64,000 nucleotides of DNA from contig NZ_JACRUK010000012.1 of NCBI RefSeq assembly GCF_014305155.1, positions 1 to 64,000 of the forward strand, written 5' to 3'. Position 1 is the first letter of the stretch. Every line of letters begins with the position of its first letter. The notes under the pieces were generated by a model. The model did no database searches, was not told the origin of the DNA, and saw only the letters and a program-made list of their open reading frames with translations. The DNA comes from Flavobacterium muglaense. GTDB taxonomy: Bacteria; Bacteroidota; Bacteroidia; Flavobacteriales; Flavobacteriaceae. Below are positions 25,607 through 33,953 of the stretch, one piece after another. A program made the translations under genes and the position numbers.

Positions 25607-26503
25607 ATGGATTTTAGACTTAAAGTATTTTATACAGTGGCCAATCGATTGAGTTTTACTAAAGCTGCAACCGAATTATTTATTACACAGCCGGCAGTTT
25701 CAAAACACATTCAGGAATTAGAAGAAACGTATAAAATTAAGCTTTTTGATCGTTTTGGAAATAAAATTGCTTTGACTAATGCAGGATCGATATTATTAAC
25801 ACATACTAATAAAATTTTTGAAGTATATCGAGAAATTGATTTTGATATGAGTTCGCTTATCAATCAGCAACGTGGTTTGTTACGAATAGGTGCAAGCACA
25901 ACCATTTCACATTATATTATTCCACCATTGCTAGCGCGTTTTCATCAAAAACTGAAAGATGTGAAGGTGAATTTAAAAAATGGCAACACAGAGCAAATAG
26001 AAAATGCGCTTTTAAATAAAGAGATTGAAATAGGTATTGTTGAGGGACAGTCAAAAAATAAAGCGATCAAATACAGTCCATTTTTGAAAGATGAGCTCGT
26101 ATTAGTTTGTAATGCTAGTAATCCTTTGATTTCTCAAAAAGAACTAACCAAAAAGGAGTTACTACAAATGCGCTTCTTGATGCGCGAGCAAGGCTCTGGA
26201 ACACTAGAAGTTATAGAATATGCATTAAAACCATTGGATATAAATCTATCACACCTTCAAATTGAAATGGAGCTGGGGAGTACAGAGAGTATTAAATCGT
26301 ATTTGATTAATTCCAATTGCGTGGCTTTCATATCCATTCACGCCATCGAAAAAGAATTAAAAAATCAAGAATTAGTGATCTTAGACATTGATAACTTAGT
26401 GATCGAAAGGTTTTTTTACATTATTAGTTTGCAAGGTAAAACAGATCCTCTTTCGGACTTGTTTGTCAAAACTATCGCAAATCAATATAACTTCAAGTTA
26501 TAG
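25607..26503 (+). CDS. LysR-family transcriptional regulator
   Basis: A 298-residue LysR-type regulator. The N-terminal helix-turn-helix is FYTVANRLSFTKAATELFITQPAVSKHIQELEETYKIKLFDRFGNKIALTNAG split across residues 6-60, followed by a linker helix and the periplasmic-binding-protein-like effector domain (GLLRIGASTTISHYIIPPLLARFHQ onward). It resembles the CysB/CbbR/YeiE group. It lies 20 bases after the VWA-like gene and just before a YeiH-family transporter, the usual regulator-target pairing. The effector is not known. Confidence 0.9.
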   Translation: MDFRLKVFYTVANRLSFTKAATELFITQPAVSKHIQELEETYKIKLFDRFGNKIALTNAGSILLTHTNKIFEVYREIDFDMSSLINQQRGLLRIGASTTISHYIIPPLLARFHQKLKDVKVNLKNGNTEQIENALLNKEIEIGIVEGQSKNKAIKYSPFLKDELVLVCNASNPLISQKELTKKELLQMRFLMREQGSGTLEVIEYALKPLDINLSHLQIEMELGSTESIKSYLINSNCVAFISIHAIEKELKNQELVILDIDNLVIERFFYIISLQGKTDPLSDLFVKTIANQYNFKL

Positions 26504-26576
26504 CAGATTGTTTATTACGATTGGTTAGTATGTTTTTATTGCATCACCTTTGCAGTATAAAAACCGATGCCAAACT

Positions 26577-27554
26577 ATGGAAGATACGCCCATTAAAACT
26601 ACTAGCCATTCATTATTTTCTTTGGAGATGGCGAAAAGAAAGCAGCAAATTATTTTTATTCTGTTAGCATTTGTTTGTTTATCTGGCTATGTGTCAACAC
26701 CTATTGCGCTTTTATTAGGATTGGTGGTAGCTAATTTGTCTGGGAATCCATTTTTACATTTAAATCACCGAGCGACTTCTATATTATTGCAGTTTTCAGT
26801 TGTGGGATTAGGTTTTGGAATGAATATCAACAGTGCTTTGGCTGCAGGAAAATCCGGATTTTTATTTACCGTAAGTTCGATTTTTGGTACGTTGATTTTT
26901 GGGTACTTTGTTGGAAAATGGTTCAAAATTGAAAAGAAAACAGCACATTTAATTTCTTGTGGTACCGCTATTTGTGGAGGGAGTGCTATTGCGGCCATTA
27001 GCCCAATTATAAAATCGGATGAAAATCAAACTTCCGTGGCTTTAGGAGTAATTTTTATATTAAATTCAGTCGCTTTATTTGTTTTCCCAATGGTAGGACA
27101 TGGGCTTCATCTGTCGCAACAAGAATTTGGTTTATGGTGTGCTATTGCTATACACGATACTAGTTCAGTCGTAGGTGCAGCCAATAAGTACGGTCCTGAA
27201 GCTCTGCAAATAGCCACGACTGTCAAACTGGCTCGAGCTTTATGGATTATTCCCATTGCTGCACTTAGTTCGATCTTATTTAAAAGTAAGGAAATGAAAA
27301 TAAAGATTCCTTATTTTATAGCCTTCTTTATTTTGATCGTGCTTTTGAACACCTTTGTTCCAACTGCGAGTATTGTTGCTCCTGCGATAGTTTCTGTTGC
27401 CAAGATAGGATTGACACTTACATTGTTTCTAATTGGTGCAGGTTTAAATTGGAAGGTATTAAAAACTGTTGGCGTTTTACCATTATTGCAAGGTGTTGTA
27501 CTATGGGTATTTATAGCGTTAGCTAGTTTAAGCGCGATTATTTATGTGTATTAA
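26577..27554 (+). CDS. YeiH/UPF0324-family putative sulfate or sulfite exporter
   Basis: A 325-residue inner-membrane protein with about ten segments and the conserved SCGTAICGGSAIAAISPIIKSDENQTSVALG block of the family, then AIAIHDTSSVVGAANKYGPEAL. Family members are annotated as sulfate exporters on weak evidence; the Cys-rich SCGTAICGG loop is the hallmark. ATG 26577 is chosen over an in-frame TTG at 26550. The LysR-type gene immediately upstream is the likely regulator. Export of a sulfur oxyanion is inference from the family name only. Confidence 0.85.
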   Translation: MEDTPIKTTSHSLFSLEMAKRKQQIIFILLAFVCLSGYVSTPIALLLGLVVANLSGNPFLHLNHRATSILLQFSVVGLGFGMNINSALAAGKSGFLFTVSSIFGTLIFGYFVGKWFKIEKKTAHLISCGTAICGGSAIAAISPIIKSDENQTSVALGVIFILNSVALFVFPMVGHGLHLSQQEFGLWCAIAIHDTSSVVGAANKYGPEALQIATTVKLARALWIIPIAALSSILFKSKEMKIKIPYFIAFFILIVLLNTFVPTASIVAPAIVSVAKIGLTLTLFLIGAGLNWKVLKTVGVLPLLQGVVLWVFIALASLSAIIYVY

Positions 27555-28284
27555 TGCTGCTTTAAATTTCGCCTTTTTAAAATAAAAAATTGCAAGCGAA
27601 TGTAGTCGTATAGTAATGCGATCATTAAAAAAAAAGCACCAACAAATACAGTTTTGATTTGGTAATAAGTATAAAGGTAACCGCCAGAAATACAACCTAT
27701 AAAGAAAAAAGAAATGATCGATAACCGTAAAGAAATACTAGCATGTAGATGTTTTTTTTCGTTTGGTTTTTTGTAGAAAAATAGTTGGGATAATTCTATG
27801 CCTAAATCAGTAAAAAGCCCTGTTAAGTGTGTAGTTCTTACCGTAGATTGGGATATCTTAGTAACTAATGAATTTTGAATTCCCATTGCAAAAAGCATTG
27901 CAAAAGCGATCAATTTTCCTGCTATAGACGATAAATCTGCTTGAGTACCGTAAACACCTATCAACAGTAGAATAAGTATTTCCAATGAAATGGGAATTAG
28001 ATGCATTAATTTGGGGTATCGAAGAGCAACTAGTTCAGATAGAAAATTGGAAGTAAATGCACCCATTAGAAAAAAAGGGTGAAAATAAAAAAAGTAACTG
28101 CAGCAGCGTAATTGTGTTTAATTAATTCTTCGGCAAAAAAGGCAAAATGCCCAGTTACATTTGTAGTTAATGTTTTTACTGCTAAAACTCCTGAAATATT
28201 AACGATTCCGGCAACAAATGAAAGTAAAGTTGCCAAACGTAAATTATGTGTAAATGTTCTATTTTTCCCTTGATGCCGAAACAT
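27551..28284 (-). pseudogene. YoaK/DUF1275-family membrane protein, split by a frameshift
   Basis: Two minus-strand frames make one gene. The first (28284 to 28066) reads MFRHQGKNRTFTHNLRLA and ends TFFIFTLFF. The second (28066 to 27551) begins MGAFTSNFLSELVALRYPK. One extra T in the T7 run (plus-strand A7 at 28070-28076) joins them as TLFFLMGAFTSNF. This gives about 243 residues with six or so membrane segments, the normal DUF1275 length, including VAGIVNISGVLAV and AMGIQNSLVTKISQSTVRTTHLTG in the usual places. The run reads T TTT TTC in phase, a -1 slippery heptamer, but a sequencing error or mutation is more likely. Function is unknown. Confidence 0.72.
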
Positions 28285-28380
28285 GATTAATTACGCTTTA
28301 TAAATTGATATTTTCTTAAACTCATAATTTTTTAATTGTACAAAAATAAAATACATTTGTAACTCACATAAATAAATGTA

Positions 28381-29385
28381 ATGAAAAATATCAAGTTTAA
28401 GCCTACAGTATTGACAATAACTGCAATTGTTGTTTGTTTTATTACGGTCTCATGGGGAATTGTAGGACATGAAAGAATTAACAAAGCGGCAGTAATGGCG
28501 TTGCCTAAACCGATGCAGTCATTTTTTTATAATCATATTGATTTTATCACACAAGAATCTACCGTTCCTGATTTGAGAAAATACATTTTACAAGATAAAG
28601 CCGAGGGGCCACGTCATTATTTTGATATGGAAAATTTTGGTGCAGTAGATAGTTTTCCTAAAACGATGACAGAAGCAAAGAAGAAGTATGATGATAAATT
28701 TTTATCAAAAAACGGAACATTACCTTGGTATATCCAAGACATGATGGCCAAGCTGACACAAGCTTTTAAAGACAAAAGAAAATCAGAAATCTTGTTTATT
28801 TCGGCTGAATTAGGTCATTATATTGCAGATGCACACATGCCTTTACATACATCCGATAACCATGATGGTCAACTAACAGATCAAAAAGGAATCCATTCTT
28901 TATGGGAAAGTAGGTTGCCTGAGTTATTTGTAAAAGAGTACAAGTTTACAGTTGCACCAGCTCATTATTATGAGAATGTAGAAAAAGCAACTTGGGATAT
29001 GATTATGGATACACACCGTTTAGTTCCAGCATTATTAGCAGCTGATAAAGGATTAAGAACATCTTTACCTGTTAATCAGATTTTTGTAACAGATGCTGAA
29101 GGAAATGTAGTTAAAAACAAATACAACAGCGCAAAGTATACTGATGAATATGCAGGTCAATTTCACAAGGCTTTAAACGGAATGGTTGAAAGCCAAATGA
29201 AGAAAGCTGTTACTGCTACCGCTAGTTATTGGTACACTGCATGGGTTAATGCTGGCAAACCAGATTTAAGTAATCTAGATGCTGCCTCTTTAACTAAGCG
29301 TAATGCGAAAAACTTGAAGAAAGACAGTAAACTATTTGTTAAAGGAGATTTATTTGGAATTGAAAGTGATAAAGACGCTGAATAA
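28381..29385 (+). CDS. Secreted S1/P1-type zinc nuclease
   Basis: A 334-residue secreted phosphodiesterase of the S1/P1 nuclease / zinc phospholipase C superfamily. After the signal peptide (residues 1 to about 24), the mature chain should begin with Trp in WGIVGHERINKAA; the free N-terminal Trp and nearby His bind zinc. Other ligands are in the ELGHYIADAHMPLHTSDNHDGQ block and in GIHSLWESRL. The C-terminal extension after residue 290 is lysine-rich. These enzymes degrade single-stranded nucleic acid outside the cell for phosphate or nucleosides. A -7 box TACATTTG lies at 28352-28359. Confidence 0.85.
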   Translation: MKNIKFKPTVLTITAIVVCFITVSWGIVGHERINKAAVMALPKPMQSFFYNHIDFITQESTVPDLRKYILQDKAEGPRHYFDMENFGAVDSFPKTMTEAKKKYDDKFLSKNGTLPWYIQDMMAKLTQAFKDKRKSEILFISAELGHYIADAHMPLHTSDNHDGQLTDQKGIHSLWESRLPELFVKEYKFTVAPAHYYENVEKATWDMIMDTHRLVPALLAADKGLRTSLPVNQIFVTDAEGNVVKNKYNSAKYTDEYAGQFHKALNGMVESQMKKAVTATASYWYTAWVNAGKPDLSNLDAASLTKRNAKNLKKDSKLFVKGDLFGIESDKDAE

Positions 29386-29403
29386 TTAGTTTTGAAAAAC
29401 AAT

Positions 29404-29433
29404 AAAAAGCCTGTGAAATTTCACAGGCTTTTT
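29404..29433. terminator. Bidirectional terminator
   Basis: AAAAAGCCTGTGAAA and its exact inverse lie back to back (29404-29418, 29419-29433). It separates the nuclease gene from the convergent phosphotransferase gene. Confidence 0.92.
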
Positions 29434-29445
29434 ATTGTTTTATAA

Positions 29446-31542
29446 TTAATTTTTTTGATATTTTTTCTTCTTTAACATGTCCGAAGCAGTTTGATAGAAG
29501 GAAATGGTTTCATTCACTAAATCAGTTCGTTCTTTTGCTAGCGGTTTTTCATCGTAATATATTTGAAAATTATCTGCTATACCAGGCTTTGGTAATAACG
29601 TCAATTGATATTGTTTGAATGATTGTTTAGGTGAAATTATGGTCAAAACATCATCTTTAATCAAACCTAAATCTTGGTAAGTTGCAATTAATGCTCTTGG
29701 TTTGTAATCTGGTTTTAGAACATCTTGTCCAAAGAACTTAGATTGATAATTAAAGTTCAGTAGTCCAAATACAGTAGGCATAATATCTATTTGAGACATT
29801 AATTTATTGTATTGTTGTGGTTGAATAAATCCAGGACTGTAAATCATTGCAGGAATGCGGTATTTGTCTAATGGCAATTCTGTTTTTCCAGCACTTGAAG
29901 CACAGTGGTCAGCAAGAATTACAAAAACAGTATTGGCAAACCACGGCTGTTTTTTGGCCATTTCGAAGAATTTTTTCATAGCAAAATCAGTGTATTTTAC
30001 ACCACCATCACGAGACTTTGCATCGCCAGGAATATCAATTTTATCATTTGGATACGTAAATGGTCTATGATTACTTACCGTCATAATATGATTAAAGAAT
30101 GGTTTGTTTTCTTTTGCTTCAGCGTTCATAACCTTTATCGCTTTGTTGTACATGTCCTCGTCGCAAACCCCCCACACATTAGAAAATGTAATTTCTTCTG
30201 GTTTAAAGGTTTTTTTATCAACGATATCATAGCCATTTCCTGAGAAAAAATCTTCCATATTATCAAAAAACGCATCACCACCATACAAGTACTTTACGTT
30301 GTAGCCTTTTTGTCTAAAAACACTACCTGTTGTAAATTTGTTTTTGTTATCTTTTCTTTTTACCACACTTTCGCCAGCAGTAGGGGGTAAGCACAAAGTC
30401 ACGGCTTCTAATCCACGAACGGTTCTATTTCCAGAAGCATAAAAATTAGTAAACAGCAAACTTTCCTTTGCCAAGCTATCTAGAAACGGAGTGATTTTTT
30501 TATCGCTTCCGTAGACTTCCATGAAGTCAGCACTATAGCTTTCGATAGTAATTAAAACTACATTTTTATGCATTTCGGCTGCCGCTCCTTTAATATCTCT
30601 TAAAGTAGATTGAGTTGCAATACCAGGAATTTGTTGGTTTAATTGGGCGTACGCTTCTTGCTCTGGCAGTGTTTTGTAGAATTTGAAGTAATCCAATTCA
30701 CTATTCATGAAAGCCAAATAAAACTTATACATTCCGTTAGATTGTAGTTCATTAGCAAAAATATTTTGAGAATTTTCAGCTGTTGCTAATGCTGGAACAG
30801 CTACTAATGAAAATGCGAATAAAGCAAAATACAAAACTGATATTTTGATTTTTTCTGCAAAAGTAGGAATGTTTACAATGTAGTTTTTTGAACGCTTTAC
30901 AATGAAATAGGTTACTATTCCCGCAATTAAAAACAAGCCAGAAAATAATGGGACAACAGGATAGGACTCCATAATATTTCCTATTACTTCATTGGTGTAA
31001 ACCAGATAATTAACCGCGATAAAATTATATTTCACACCAAATTCATTCCAAAAGAAGTACTCGCTAATGGCGTTTTGCAAAATCAAAACAACAAAGAGAA
31101 ACATAACAAAACTAAACAACCAAAATCTAATTTTATCACGCTGTTTGGGTAAGAAAAGGAACAGTCCAAAAAGTATAGTTTTTAATCCTACAAAGGCCAA
31201 ACCTATTTCAGGTAATGCCCCGCCATACTCGTGAAGAATCGATTTACCCGATAGAATATACAATAAAATAGCAATGAAAAAGCCCAAAATGATGTATCCG
31301 TATGGTTTCAGGTATTTAGTATTCGAAATAAAAATTAAATACAGCCATAAAAATCCAGAGGCTAAAACAAACACAAAAATATCAGAGATTAATCCTAAAG
31401 AAAATATTTTGATTGCGTCGATTATTTTAAACGATGACTGTGTAATCGGATGAAAAAGCAATACAATTCGCAACACGAAACTTACTAGTACATAAAAAAT
31501 AATAAGATTGTAAAAAGGAGATAATTTTTTTAAAAAAGTCAT
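29446..31542 (-). CDS. LTA-synthase-family membrane phosphotransferase (sulfatase fold)
   Basis: A 698-residue protein with five N-terminal membrane segments (residues 1 to about 255) and an extracytoplasmic sulfatase-fold domain. Family motifs: NVVLITIESYSADFMEVYG (metal-binding Glu), TNFYASGNRTVRGLEAVTLCLPP (nucleophile Thr region) and FVILADHCASSAGKTELPLDKYRIPAMIYSP (metal-binding Asp-His). Gram-positive homologues polymerise glycerol-phosphate; in Gram-negatives relatives such as OpgB transfer phosphoglycerol or phosphoethanolamine to glycans or lipid A. The substrate here is unknown. A -7 box (CAAAAATA on the plus strand, 31560-31567) lies just upstream. Confidence 0.85.
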   Translation of the reverse strand: MTFLKKLSPFYNLIIFYVLVSFVLRIVLLFHPITQSSFKIIDAIKIFSLGLISDIFVFVLASGFLWLYLIFISNTKYLKPYGYIILGFFIAILLYILSGKSILHEYGGALPEIGLAFVGLKTILFGLFLFLPKQRDKIRFWLFSFVMFLFVVLILQNAISEYFFWNEFGVKYNFIAVNYLVYTNEVIGNIMESYPVVPLFSGLFLIAGIVTYFIVKRSKNYIVNIPTFAEKIKISVLYFALFAFSLVAVPALATAENSQNIFANELQSNGMYKFYLAFMNSELDYFKFYKTLPEQEAYAQLNQQIPGIATQSTLRDIKGAAAEMHKNVVLITIESYSADFMEVYGSDKKITPFLDSLAKESLLFTNFYASGNRTVRGLEAVTLCLPPTAGESVVKRKDNKNKFTTGSVFRQKGYNVKYLYGGDAFFDNMEDFFSGNGYDIVDKKTFKPEEITFSNVWGVCDEDMYNKAIKVMNAEAKENKPFFNHIMTVSNHRPFTYPNDKIDIPGDAKSRDGGVKYTDFAMKKFFEMAKKQPWFANTVFVILADHCASSAGKTELPLDKYRIPAMIYSPGFIQPQQYNKLMSQIDIMPTVFGLLNFNYQSKFFGQDVLKPDYKPRALIATYQDLGLIKDDVLTIISPKQSFKQYQLTLLPKPGIADNFQIYYDEKPLAKERTDLVNETISFYQTASDMLKKKKYQKN

Positions 31543-31614
31543 ATTTGAATAATTTTAGGCAAAAATATACAATTTAGTACATATAATAGGTCTAGTCAGC
31601 ACACTATTGCATTC

Positions 31615-31676
31615 TTAATTTTAGCTTAAGAATAGTTTCGATTAGTAACATCTATTTTATTTTTAAGTTAAATTTG
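31615..31676 (+). promoter_or_regulatory. Possible promoter and operator of the response-regulator gene
   Basis: TTAAT (31615-31619) and TTAAG (31626-31630) are 11 bases apart, the same spacing and sequence as the four repeats before the pump gene at 33954. TTCTTAA (31613-31619) and TTAAGAA (31626-31632) are also inverted copies. A -7 box TAAATTTG follows at 31669-31676, leaving a leader of about 140 nt. Autoregulation is a reasonable inference. Confidence 0.4.
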
Positions 31677-31821
31677 TCCAACTACAATTATAGAACGTTA
31701 TTATTTAAATAGTAAGGTCAATTGATTTGTATTTTGAACCCTGTATCAAAGAAGTGATGGACTAGCAGCCAATATTGCTTCGTTTGGGTTTAAGTTTGAA
31801 GTACAATAAAATTACTTAGAA

Positions 31822-32493
31822 ATGCATATTTTACTAGTGGAAGACGAGTTAGGTATTATCCAGTTTTTAAAGCAAGGACTGGAAGAGGAGGGATATACTA
31901 TCACAACAGCAACGGATGGTGTTGAAGGTTTTGAACTCATTCAGAATACTAGTTTTGATTTGATTTTACTAGATTGGATGTTGCCAAAAATGAGTGGTAT
32001 CGATTTATGTAAAGCTATTAGGATAACAGATAGTAAAGTTCCCATACTTTTTTTAACGGCCAAAGATACTGTGCAAGAAACCGTTGAAGGTTTAAAAGCT
32101 GGAGCCAATGATTATATAAAAAAACCATTTAGCTTTGAAGAATTGGTAGAACGCATTAAAATTCATTTTAGAAATCAAATTTTAGAAGATATCCTAACTC
32201 TTGGGACTATAGCAATTAATAAAACGAAGCACTATGTAACGGTTGATAAAGCGCCTGTTTCATTAACACAACGAGAATTTGAGTTGTTGTATTATCTCAT
32301 TAAAAACAAAGGTAAAGTGTGTACTCGAAATCAAATTATTGAAGACGTATGGGACATTCATTTTGAATACGATACGGGTGTTATTGATGTTTTTATTAAT
32401 GGAATACGTAAAAAATTAAATCTAAAAATAGAGGAAGACTATATTAAAACCGTACGTGGTGTAGGATACATTGCTAATGAGCATGAAGGATGA
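31822..32493 (+). CDS. OmpR/PhoB-family response regulator
   Basis: A 223-residue two-component regulator. The receiver domain spans residues 1-115 with acidic pocket VEDE, phosphorylated Asp51 in LLDWMLPKMSG, Thr in LFLTAKD and Lys in NDYIKKPF. The C-terminal winged helix (residues 125-223) includes LTQREFELLYYLIKNKGKVCTRNQI and IRKKLNLKIEEDYIKTVRGVGYI. It overlaps the kinase gene by four bases (ATGA) and precedes a metal-efflux operon, so it resembles CusR/CopR. Four TTAAG repeats with 11-bp spacing before the pump are its likely binding sites. Confidence 0.93.
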   Translation: MHILLVEDELGIIQFLKQGLEEEGYTITTATDGVEGFELIQNTSFDLILLDWMLPKMSGIDLCKAIRITDSKVPILFLTAKDTVQETVEGLKAGANDYIKKPFSFEELVERIKIHFRNQILEDILTLGTIAINKTKHYVTVDKAPVSLTQREFELLYYLIKNKGKVCTRNQIIEDVWDIHFEYDTGVIDVFINGIRKKLNLKIEEDYIKTVRGVGYIANEHEG

Positions 32494-33869
32494 AAAAATT
32501 TTCGTTTAAAAATAGAATAGCTTCTAACTATATTTTTACCACTGGATTATTAATCTGTGTGGTGTTTTTTGCAATCTATACTATTGTCAAATTTAGTGTT
32601 TACAACCATGTGAATACGGATATTGCAAAGGAGGTGCAAAACCACCTTAACGAAATCGAAATTAAAAACAACGCTTTTTTTCTGATCCATATGGAAGAAT
32701 GGATGGAGCGTGAGCACAATACCGTCGATGTAAATCCCGTTTTTATTCAGTTTCTAAACAATAAGAATGAAGTAGTTGAAAAATCTCCCAACTTAAAGAA
32801 ACAGTTTTTACATTTTAATAAAGATGTAGAGAACAACGAACTGTTTGATACCACCATTCTGAAAAACAAAATCAGACAAATTCAAGTTCCTATTTACGAT
32901 AAAAAAGAAGTAATTGGATATTTAGTAATAGCTATGTCACTAGAAGACGCTTCTATGGTACTACATAACTTATCTGAAATACTGATAATCGCTTTTCCTT
33001 TAATTCTGATAATTTTGTTTTTAATAGCTCGTTTTATAGCTGGACGAAGCATAAAACCCATTAGCGCTATCATAGAAACTTCTAATATTATTACCAAGGA
33101 TAATTTGAAGTCGCGCATTCCATTACCTGCTAAGAAAGACGAGTTGTATATTTTATCTCAAACGATAAATAATCTTTTAAACCGAATAGAAACAGCAGTT
33201 GAGAGGGAAAAACAGTTTACCTCTGATGCATCACATGAACTTCGAACACCACTTACTGTTATTAAAGGAACACTTGAAGTTTTAATACGAAAACCTCGTA
33301 ATAACGAAGAATATCAAGAAAAAATTAATTATTGTATCACAGAGGTGAATCGTTTAAATACGATTGTAGATCAATTGCTTTTGCTGGCCCGATATGAAAA
33401 TAACAATCAATCTTTGAAAATTGAAAAGATATCATTGAACACAATTATAATGGAGACACTTTCAAGTTATGCGACACTTATTGATGATAAAAATATGCAA
33501 ATTAATACGCAATTGCTAGCAGCGTCTTATATTAATAACGACCGTTATTTGGTTGCCATAATTATAAACAATTTGATTTCAAATGCAGTTAAATACTCTA
33601 GATCGAAGGATCAACTTACCGTTATTGTAAAGGAAGTCAATGGTCAAGTTATTTGTGAAATTAATGATACAGGAATTGGAATTCCCACCGAAGATTTAAA
33701 AAAAATATTCAATCCTTTCTTTCGTTCGCAATCTATTGATCAACTTGATATCAAAGGAAATGGTCTAGGTCTTTCTATCGTGAGCCGTTTGTGTGAATTA
33801 TTAAAGATTGAAATCTCTGTTTCAAGTCAATTAAATGAAGGAACACAAGTAAAACTTCATTTTAATTAA
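32490..33869 (+). CDS. Sensor histidine kinase, CusS-like
   Basis: A 459-residue membrane kinase with two N-terminal membrane segments (FTTGLLICVVFFAIYTIVKF and SEILIIAFPLILIILFLIARFIAG) enclosing a periplasmic sensor of about 120 residues. A HAMP linker follows (ISAIIETSNIITKDNLKSRIPLPAKKDEL). The phosphoacceptor His is in FTSDASHELRTPLTVIKGTLE. ATP-binding boxes are INNLISNAVKYS (N), INDTGIGIPTEDLKKIFNPFFR (G1/F) and GNGLGLSIVSRL (G2). The sensor contains HMEEWMEREHN, with His and Met residues that could touch metal. Its partner is the regulator just upstream. Confidence 0.93.
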   Translation: MKKFSFKNRIASNYIFTTGLLICVVFFAIYTIVKFSVYNHVNTDIAKEVQNHLNEIEIKNNAFFLIHMEEWMEREHNTVDVNPVFIQFLNNKNEVVEKSPNLKKQFLHFNKDVENNELFDTTILKNKIRQIQVPIYDKKEVIGYLVIAMSLEDASMVLHNLSEILIIAFPLILIILFLIARFIAGRSIKPISAIIETSNIITKDNLKSRIPLPAKKDELYILSQTINNLLNRIETAVEREKQFTSDASHELRTPLTVIKGTLEVLIRKPRNNEEYQEKINYCITEVNRLNTIVDQLLLLARYENNNQSLKIEKISLNTIIMETLSSYATLIDDKNMQINTQLLAASYINNDRYLVAIIINNLISNAVKYSRSKDQLTVIVKEVNGQVICEINDTGIGIPTEDLKKIFNPFFRSQSIDQLDIKGNGLGLSIVSRLCELLKIEISVSSQLNEGTQVKLHFN

Positions 33870-33932
33870 GCATTAGTTAAGAATCCCTTAAGGCTATCTT
33901 AAGTTTATATATATCTTTATATTTTAATTTTG
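33866..33932 (+). promoter_or_regulatory. Four 11-bp-spaced TTAAG direct repeats and promoter of the metal pump operon
   Basis: TTAAG occurs at 33866, 33877, 33888 and 33899, an exact 11-base period. This is the spacing used by OmpR/PhoB-type dimers binding one face of the helix. A -7 box TAATTTTG follows at 33925-33932, and the last repeat lies where a -33 element would be, so activation by contact with RNA polymerase is likely. The first repeat overlaps the stop codon of the kinase gene. Confidence 0.75.
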
Positions 33933-33953
33933 GAGCATCAAAATAAAATATTT

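Noticed and set aside
33930-33953. TTG start of the metal pump
   Set aside because: It overlaps the -7 promoter box, so it would not be in the transcript.
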